Assembly (NCBI GenBank): GCA_037903355.1
Contig: JBAJFE010000004.1
Location: forward strand, 1,178,001 to 1,242,000
Direction of reading: 5' to 3'
Length of the DNA stretch: 64,000 nucleotides
Source: Trichuris trichiura
Taxonomy: Eukaryota; Nematoda; Enoplea; Trichinellida; Trichuridae
Made by a program: the position numbers and the translations under genes. The notes below the pieces were generated by a model. That model had not been told where the DNA came from, ran no database searches, and saw only the letters and a list, made by a program, of their open reading frames with translations. Positions 56,893 to 64,000 of the stretch are shown here, one piece after another; within the stretch, counting starts at the first letter, position 1; every line of letters begins with the position of its first letter.

Positions 56893-59831
56893 ATGGAAGA
56901 ATCGAAGTTGGAGGATGCTTATTGTTGGGAGCAAGAGTATGAAAAACCTTGGTAAGTGCGGTTTTTTTGTTTTACCTTTCCGACTACTTTGCGAAAATGA
57001 AATTACTATCAATGGCGAGATTTGAGCCTTTAAAACGATAGGAAACATTGCAAACTTTGTTCAGTTTGGTTGTATTCCATTAGGCGCTTGTGATCACTTC
57101 CTATTTCGGTTTGTATATTGAAGTTTCAATTCAGGGAGGCTCTCAATGTCGACGAGAGCGGATCGCTGGAAGCGAGCGTTATCAATGCAGCCCATGAAAA
57201 CAAAAGAAAAGAACTTTACCGCCGTAAAAAGAATATTCGCCTTGGAATCGTAAGTGCAAACAATAGGGTATTTTTTGTTTACAATGAACTGTTGCAAGTA
57301 TAGATGCGGCAAGTATGTTTGGTGTTGGACATGTCAGCCGCCATGAATGACCGCGATCTTCAACCTACTCGTCTTCTTTGCACGTTGAAAGTTGCAAACT
57401 TCAATCCTAGCCGGATCGCTTCGATAGTTGATTTAAATAATTTTTTAGCACCTCTCAAACTTTGTGGACGACTTTTTTGACCAAAATCCAATAAGTCAAG
57501 TATGCCTGTTGGGCGTAAAGGACAAAACCGTTAAAAAACTGACCGAGTTTGCTGGTAAAGCTTTCGGGAATACGCTTCATATTTTGCTTAGTACTTAGCT
57601 TGAAGGTAACCCAAGAAAGCAGAAGGAAGCTCTTAAGGACCACTTGTATGGCGAAGGATCTGGTGAATTTTCCCTCCAAAATTCCTTGGAGATGACCATC
57701 AGTTTGCTTAAGTACGTTTTCGCGCTGCTTTGCATGATATGCCATACATTGATTCAGGGATACGCCTTCCCATTGTATAAGAGAAGTACTTGTCGTCGTT
57801 GGAAGTTTGGGCTCTTGCGATCCCGGAGATATTACCACAACTATCGATGTAGAAACGCCTTTAGCAAAGCTCTTCTGTTTAATACGTTCTGTTTTAGTCT
57901 TTAGTGGAAAATAGAATCATATGCAATCTTGTTGTTCTCTCAGCGGAAGTCTTCGTGTACAAAAAAGTCGCGGAAGAAACGGGAGGTGCGATTTTTTGGA
58001 ACTTAATGACAATTAGTACTGTAGTTTTTGAATTTTCAGGCAAGCATACCGTAATCTTGGATGAGGCGGATTTAAAAGATACTTTTTCCTTTTTTGTCAT
58101 TCCTCCGGCCGCCAGTGTAAGCACACCACTTCCTTAGTAATCAGATTTTTTTTCTAAACGAAATCCTTCGTAACAGACGAAGATGGATTGCAGTTTGGTT
58201 CGAATGGGTGAATTATGTTTTGTCCATTTGTTTTTTCGTTGAACAAAGCAATTTGCGCAGGATTTCCCGAACGCGTCGATAGCAAAGGTCAATGGTCGTT
58301 CTGCGTCTGGTAGGGTCGGCTGCAAACTTTCTTCGTTTGTATTTTAACACCTGCATTAGCCATTCCATGCCGGACAATCCCGACGCCAACCTTACACGTC
58401 AAGGCTACTACTGTCCCCAGTGTAAAAGCAAGTATTGCTCGCTGCCAACGGAATGTCGCGTTTGCGGTAAGTTTTTTGAATTTAAATTTTCTAGTACAGT
58501 ATGATTCTGTTTTCAGGTTTGATTTTAATATCCGCTCAGCACTTGGCCCGCTCTCATCAGCACCTTTTTCCCGTTGGTACTTTTGCCGAAGTAGACATTC
58601 CTAAAGAAAAAGAATCCGAGTATGCTTTTTTCTCTATTTATTCTGAGATTAAATTTGTCTCTTCTAGTATCCTATGTTACGGCTGCTTCTTGCCCATCAG
58701 TGTTCGAGTAAGTATTAAATATGTTAATTTATTTTCAAGCGATTAACCTATTCATCTAAAGCAAGTCATGACGATTTGCTGCATCGCTTATTTTTAGATG
58801 TTTTCCATTATACACCTTGTGTGTACTGTAACTGAAAGTAAAATCAAGTTCTGTTAGTACAAATTAATCCAGGAAGCATAAACTAAAAGGCCTACGCATT
58901 TTATATTTAAACTTAGGCTGCCTGATGTTACTTGGGCCGAGTGAACGTGGTCTTAGGGTTAAGCTTGGGTTTGTTGCAATTATGTATCCAATGGAACCTG
59001 ATTTTACTACGATGTACAGTACTAACAACGCGTCTAATGGAAACGACCTTTTATTTTTAGCTAATTTAATCTGCTAGAAATAGAATTGTTGCAAATTGTT
59101 GAATGTACAGTTTACTTCACGGCAAGCAAGATATTCGGAATCATTTAACCTATGGCTCAGTGTTCGTACTGTAAAATAAGGAAATGCAGGTTCCTTTTGC
59201 AAATCATGTCGGCCGTCCTGTTTTACCTTCAGCTAAGCCTATTCCTAAGCATAGGATTTATAATTTACGTTTATCGTAAGTAAGAGTTGAACTGGATAGC
59301 CTGCACCGCGCGGGTTGAGTGTGCGCCTAGAGAACACAATATTATTTTCGATTATTCTTATTTCATAATTTCGGTGAGAAAATGTCAACCAAAGGGGAAC
59401 TGTTACCTTCATTTAATTTCGGTGTAGCACTTGCCGAATATCACAAATGTTACACATTTTAAACCTTGCTTTTTAGCCGCCTACCGTATGAAAAATGCAG
59501 GTTCCTTTCTATCAAGCTCGCTGGCTAACTCATTATCCCGTTAATGGCGAACTTCCCGACCATCTTACTTTCCTATTACCTAAGCCTAAGTCAAAATATG
59601 TGTTTGACGCCCGTCTTTGATTCATTAATCTTCATTCGAATGTTCAGCCTTTCTTTACTTAAATGATAACTAAGTGATTAGCATTGCTTTAATCGATAAG
59701 CTGATCGCAACTATATTTACAATTGTTTGTCGTTCTTTCAGGCGTATACATGTACAATGTGCAAGAACAAATTTTGCATAGATTGTAATCTTTTCATTCA
59801 CGAAACTTTGCATGTTTGTCCCGGCTGCTGA
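56893..59831 (+). CDS. GTF2H2: TFIIH core subunit p44
   Basis: Core TFIIH subunit that stimulates the XPD helicase in nucleotide excision repair and transcription. Fourteen exons: 56893-56951, 57135-57249, 57304-57390, 57449-57554, 57606-57711, 57758-57848, 57898-57985, 58040-58116, 58177-58207, 58261-58309, 58360-58466, 58517-58619, 58668-58707, 59742-59831; 382 residues. The von Willebrand A part has MRQVCLVLDMSAAMNDRDLQ, FFDQNPISQV, AGNPRKQ, IREVLVVVGSLGSCDP and LVVLSAEVFVYKK...ETGG. The zinc part has YYCPQCKSKYCSLPTECRVCG and ISAQHLARSHQHLFP. The last exon gives CTMCKNKFCIDC...HVCPGC. Most introns are about 40-60 bases; the last (58708-59741) contains two repeat copies. The gene ends 67 bases from the kinase-MoaE gene, which converges on it. 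Confidence 0.95.
58803..59043. repeat. MITE family 2, full copy
   Basis: About 240 bp with inverted ends of about 45 bases: left TTCCATTATACACCTTGTGT then GTACTGTAACTGAAAGTAAAATCAAGTTC; right, reversed, TTTCCATTAGACGCGTTGTT then AGTACTGTACATCGTAGTAAAATCAGGTTCC. It lies in the last intron of GTF2H2 and defines the family ends. Confidence 0.78.
59155..59300. repeat. MITE-like family 1 piece
   Basis: GGAAATGCAGGTTCCTTTTG then GTCGGCCGTCCTGTTTTACC and CTAAGCCTATTCCTAAGCAT. The same end (AATGCAGGTTCC) recurs at 59487 and 63296. Confidence 0.55.
59470..59610. repeat. MITE-like family 1 piece
   Basis: GTATGAAAAATGCAGGTTCC, then CCGACCATCTTACTTTCC and TACCTAAGCCTAAGTCAAAA. Confidence 0.55.
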
Positions 59832-59898
59832 TCGTGGTATCAATGTCATTGTTTTCTGTCTTACAACCGTTGCCGCAAGATATACTTCGTTGCTTCGG

Positions 59899-61078
59899 TC
59901 ATTCCGACCTTGCTTGCCGCCTACGCGTGGCATTACACGTGGAGAAGTCGTTTGCTTTCCATTCAGCGCTTCCGTCGTTGTAAGCCTCCTTCGAACGGAC
60001 TGCTCCGCAGCGATAAATAGCGAAGAATGATAACTTACCTTTTTCCATATTGGTACTTGTTTCTTAATTGTTTCTACGCAATATTCAACTGCGGATATGG
60101 CTTCAACCCTATGAGGCGAGCTTATAGCTACAATTATGCACATTTCTCCTACGCTGACTTTTCTGTAAGGAGAAATAGTGCCAATTGGTCAGCTGGCTAA
60201 TAGATGCTACGGTTATTACCCGAGGCGGTGCGCTATGGCTATTTTATCAATTGGTGGCCACAGTTGGCGTATCTGCTTGCAGACGTCACGTAGCTGCTTC
60301 ATTGCCATTCGCTCGTAGGCTTCGTAGTACAAGTAGACCACTTCCGGTGGCCGGATATTTTGCCTTACGGTACCTTCAAAAGTGTACGGTCAAAACAACA
60401 AGAAATTCGGTCCTTCTCTTACCGACGAATAGAAATGTGGCTCCGTCAAACTCATCCTGAACGTAGTCTACTACCATTTGGATGTTCAGCTTGTCCTTCG
60501 TTAGCATAATCCAATTGTTGTCGATTAACCTGATGACGCTACTGGCTACGCGAAGGAATATTTCATCCAAACATTCGTCACCATTGATCCATTCAAAACT
60601 GTCGGCCCGGGAAAGCGCTTTTGCATATGAGCTCTGATAATAAGGCCAAGCGATTTGTTCCAAGTAACCTATGACGTCAGGAGGTTCGTAGGTCCTGCGT
60701 TGACGTCGTGTTGAACACCGTTCATAGCTAACAGTAAAGAAGAATCGTTGGTCGAATAAGTTCATCCAGCGGTTGATATTCAAAGATCATATTGCCTTCT
60801 ACAAGTATCACCTGTGGCCGGTCGGTTTTTTCGATTGTTTTCATTTGGTTTACGAGCTGTTGGAAGTCAACCGCTTCGATTGAATCGAAATTCCAATGGT
60901 CAAGTTCTGCTATGTATAATTCACGCGTAGCTTCTTTGTAGAAGTAGTCTTGTTGGAGCAGCGCCGTTTTGATGCCGCAGTTGGTCAAAAATTTCAGCAG
61001 CGAACTGGCAATGGATGATTTTCCTGAGCAGGTGGCGCCACCTAGTCCCACCACAAGCGAACTCTCAGCGGTAGACAT
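59899..61078 (-). CDS. Nicotinamide riboside kinase-MoaE (MOCS2B) fusion, one frameshift
   Basis: Two enzymes in one gene. Exons 61078-60423, 60373-60220, 60162-60039 and 59988-59899 give about 340 residues once a single extra base near 60757 is skipped. Residues 1 to about 187 are a nicotinamide riboside kinase (NAD salvage): P-loop GGATCSGKSS, QQDYFYKE, HWNFDSIEA, VEGNMIFEYQPLDEL, YERCSTRRQRRTYEPPD and WPYY. From about residue 191 the same frame runs without a stop into the large subunit of molybdopterin synthase: MLTKDKLNIQMVVDYV, FLFVGTVRQN, VVYLYYEAYERMA, AIAHRLG and PHRVEAISAVEYCVETIKKQVPIWKKEAYNDG, including the conserved catalytic lysines. Introns are 49, 57 and 50 bases with phases that fit. 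The extra base falls in GAACTTATTCGAC (minus strand), between residues about 107 and 108 of the kinase; no intron can explain it. It may be an assembly error, a real lesion or a shift site. Confidence 0.8.
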
Positions 61079-62755
61079 GTTCGAACTTCAAACAATGGGC
61101 AATTTATGAGTCCATTAAGTCGGTACAATAAGCGTTTGGAGCAAAAAACCCTCTGACACCAGTCAGGTGTGCCAAATTAGATAGTTTTACCCTAATACTA
61201 GCGAAACACCACCATGGAAAACCGCGTTAATGGACGTATTTTACCTTTACATATGCTTGCCTGGTAAGGACTGAAGACAACTAATGGCAACAGTGCATTT
61301 TGATTACATGTTGACAAGCATAGGTGCGCGCAGAGATTAGAGACCATATGTAAATATGCATAGCGAAGTTCTAGAGTCTTTATGCCAAATCAGAGCAATT
61401 ATCTCGAAGGTAATTTATCACAAAGATGCCTATTTGATCGGTAAGTACCAGCATTCAACCAACTTTGTAGAAACTAATCGGTTAAGTTTCCAACTGTAGA
61501 TTCGCAGGTGTATTTCTGTTTGCTTAGCTTACGAGCATTTTACTTTCTTTTTTTCCGTGCCTGAGCTACGCGCATTAGAACAGTTCAACGGAATTCTATT
61601 AATCAGCTTAGGCTTAACAATCGTAGGGTGCAATTCAGCTACGGAAAAAAAGAATCAAAGCTTACGTCTCCATTGTAGAAGGGCTGCTAAGTTTTTTAAG
61701 AGTGCCAAAATATGCAGTTGCATAAGCTCGTACGAAGGCTAACTATGTAAATTTTATTTGATATTAAATTAATATGGCTTTAGCAGACCTTTCATTTTTT
61801 CCCTGCTTGCAAATGGCTTTCGGATGTACTACTCGAAGTAGTTTCAAAAAGTTTAAAAAGCGCTTTGAAATGTCGACTTCGAAAAGCTTTTGTCACGATT
61901 CTTAACGGTAGGTCAAAGAAAGGACGCGAATGAAGCTTTAGTGAACATGAAAATCATTTAAGCAATGTAGTAGCAAACGATTTATGTAGTCTTCTTTATT
62001 TCTGGAAGGATTCATGCCGGCAACTTTAAACCTTGTTGCTTCGAGGTTCATTAGTATTAGAAAATAAACGGACGTCTGCGAAGAGCGTGATGATCTTGAT
62101 TTAACCTAAAGGTTCACAAATGTATTATTTCAATTAAGCGCGTTAATGCACTGCTTTATGGGTAATAAGGTAGCCTACAAATGCCATTAAATTGTCGAAC
62201 AGAACAGCTCAACAAGTAGACAAAATTTTTGGGTGATTCCTGCTTAGACAACTCATTTACGGTTTAAATGAAATTTTAGATTGCATTCAAAATATCAAAT
62301 GAGTCTTCAGTCTGATTTAAGAACCACTTTTGCGCAAAAGAGGAAGAATCGTGTTAAGTTCCGTTGACAAACGAAAAAGCCAAAAGAACAGCTCTGAAAA
62401 ATACTCAGATCGCCTTTCTTTTAAAGTAGCGCGAGAAAAATAAAAATTTTACGTTGTGCGTTTTGTACGGCTGACCCGAGCGCGACGCTGTTAAAAGGGT
62501 TTACTTAACTGCTTAGCGCCTGCTGAAGCGAATAGTTTCAGTTTAAATCATTTCTAAAATTTTTTACTTCTAAAAAAAATAGTTTTGTTGCTTCAGCTTA
62601 AAGGCACGACTCATTAACTTCCTCTAAGTTACTCTGCGAGCGTTAGTACGGTAATGTACCTGCGAGACAAGTGGTTACTGTAAAAGGCGTTTCTTGAACT
62701 GCAAAGATTTTGTTTTTATTTACGAGTTTTTTTTTGAAAGTGCAGTTTTGGGGCA
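61079..62755. other. Intergenic, no gene recognised
   Basis: Divergent gap between the kinase-MoaE gene and TBCK. A 61-codon frame at 61557 has no domain. No repeat family recognised. Confidence 0.5.
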
Positions 62756-64000
62756 ATGCGCCTTCTTCTTGACGGGCATTTTGGTGTGTGCACTCTTGTT
62801 AGTCGGCTTGAACTAGCAACAACAGAGTATGGGCCCAATGGTCTTCCGCTTACCCCTTTGTCAATTAACATAATCGGAAGATTTCCAACCTTAAAAGCTC
62901 TGTCCTCCCCGTACTTATGCGCATATCTGGATATTCACCGAGGAAAATACGGTAAGTTCGCTCTATTTATTTGAATCTGTTCGTACATTCTTGCTGCTTC
63001 AAAGAACGTATGCCACTTGAACGCGGTAACTTTTTGCCGTTTATTAATACTTAAATCTTAAATGTGCATTACATAACATAGAATTTGCGCATATACGAGT
63101 ATTTTGTTGTCGGTATTCATCTTTTTTTAACTTCTGAAAAAGCATGAAACTCATAGCATCTTTTTTTAGATTAACAATTGCTTGATAGTTCGCGAGTAGA
63201 AGAAAGATGTTACATCTCAAGCTATTTTAGGTAAATCTGGCTAAGGAAACTCTAATGTAAAGAGCGGTTGTACGGTAATGCTCGTTTTTATTGAAATGCA
63301 GGTTCCTACTAATACGTGACTCGTAGCAACCTATAGGTTCAGCCTTCGCACGGTGTTAGTCTTTTTAAGTGCTTTTTTAGCAACCGGTGTAGGTTTCACA
63401 AAATTTCGTTTTTCTTTACTGGGACATAAAAAGGTAAAAGTTACAAAGTTTTCAAAAACTGCTCTCCCTGCAAATTGCTCGCATGTAAGGCCGCTGATCA
63501 TAGTTTCCACTTTTTCATTGCTCAGAAAATATACCACTTCTACAAAACTTCAATTGACTTTGAAAAAATTCCTCAAATTCATACCGTGTTCTTACTTATG
63601 ATATGCAGGTTGTTTTTAACTAGTCAAATTATAACATCGCCGTTGTAGAGGCCTTCTAGTTAATTGAGATAGACTATCCATTCCAAAGAAAAAAGAGAGA
63701 GAGACTGTATTATCGTATTCCTGATCCTCAGGTTATTTTTAAAGATGTGCAGGTGGCCTGTGCCTTCAAGCCCTTCGTAGGTTAATGTGATTGCATTATT
63801 TTCGTGCAGCATTTGACAGGCTTTTATTGCTTTGTTGTTGCGCTCGTTCTTACTTTATTTTTATAGAACGTATTTTTGTCATCAGCGAGCATTATTCCAA
63901 GACTTTTTACTCACTATTGGAAGAAAACATTGATGCCAGGCTAGATCGATTCAATCGGGTGGCTTTCAGCATCTTATGCGGACTTGATTATTTGCATACT
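62756..64000 (+). CDS. TBCK: TBC domain-containing kinase-like protein, 5' part
   Basis: First two exons of a homologue of TBCK, a pseudokinase plus Rab-GAP (TBC) protein linked to mTOR signalling and endosomal transport. Exon 1 is 62756-62951 and exon 2 begins at 63867 and is cut by the window end. The 5' part matches the family strongly: GPNGLPLTPLSINIIGRF, LKALSSPYLCAYLDIHRGKY, then across the splice ERIFVISEHYSKT, with FSILCGLDYLHT at the edge, where kinases have the alphaE helix. The intron (62952-63866) carries a repeat-family 1 end (GAAATGCAGGTTCC at 63294). Catalytic loop, TBC and rhodanese parts lie outside the window. Confidence 0.88.

Noticed and set aside
59670..60143. A continuous 157-codon minus-strand frame as a separate protein
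   Set aside because: Its first part is exon 3 of the kinase-MoaE gene; the rest reads through an intron and antisense of GTF2H2.
1..64000. CRISPR arrays, rRNA genes or bacterial-type operons
   Set aside because: None seen; gene structure is spliced and eukaryotic throughout.

Overview
The window is nuclear DNA of a nematode. It carries a cuticle collagen with the usual C-terminal cysteine pair, many copies of the nematode telomere unit TTAGGC inside dispersed repeats, and spliced genes whose introns are mostly about 50 bases long. The very short introns and the S1 serine protease suggest a clade I (Dorylaimia, Trichuris/Trichinella-like) worm; that placement is inference.

Layout, left to right. 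0-9 kb: two tandem minus-strand SLC5 (SMCT-like) sodium/solute symporter genes with identical 5' exon lengths; the first runs off the left edge, the second is complete and has a deleted Tigger transposon in its big third intron. 10.9-12 kb: cuticle collagen. 13.4-17.7 kb: Cramped (CRAMP1) chromatin regulator. 17.8-22.4 kb: no gene found, with repeats and a perfect-looking hairpin. 22.5-24 kb: SLC17-type transporter. 26-27.3 kb: RGG-rich MIF4G-like protein. 29.7-31.1 kb: exosome subunit EXOSC3/Rrp40 followed closely by signal peptidase SEC11. 31.3-34.1 kb: a decayed Penelope-like element. 35.9-39.1 kb: five-exon trypsin-fold protease. 40.5-42.3 kb: a second Penelope-like element, itself split by a nested inverted-repeat insertion with a 12-bp target duplication. 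42.6-43.5 kb: spliced Merlin/IS1016-type transposase gene lacking its catalytic core. 44.3-45.3 kb: short-chain dehydrogenase. 45.5-47.5 kb: WDR4 (tRNA m7G methyltransferase subunit). 49.8-52.2 kb: drebrin-like actin-binding protein. 53.7-56 kb: SMPD4. 56.9-59.8 kb: TFIIH p44 (GTF2H2). 59.9-61.1 kb: an apparent fusion of nicotinamide riboside kinase and molybdopterin synthase large subunit (MoaE/MOCS2B). 62.8 kb to the edge: 5' end of TBCK.

Most genes are unrelated single-copy housekeeping genes and I see no operon-like pathway. Exceptions are the SLC5 tandem pair and the EXOSC3-SEC11 pair, which lie 117 bases apart on the same strand. GTF2H2 and the kinase-MoaE gene converge 67 bases apart; SMPD4 and GTF2H2 diverge, as do the kinase-MoaE gene and TBCK.

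The most notable items are the kinase-MoaE fusion (with one frameshift inside the kinase), hammerhead-like ribozyme cores at the ends of the Penelope-like elements, the nested palindromic insertion, the spliced Merlin gene with no DDE core, and a TTAGGC-bearing MITE-like family. Exon models were built by eye from splice motifs, reading frame and remembered family patterns; nothing was searched or aligned by software.
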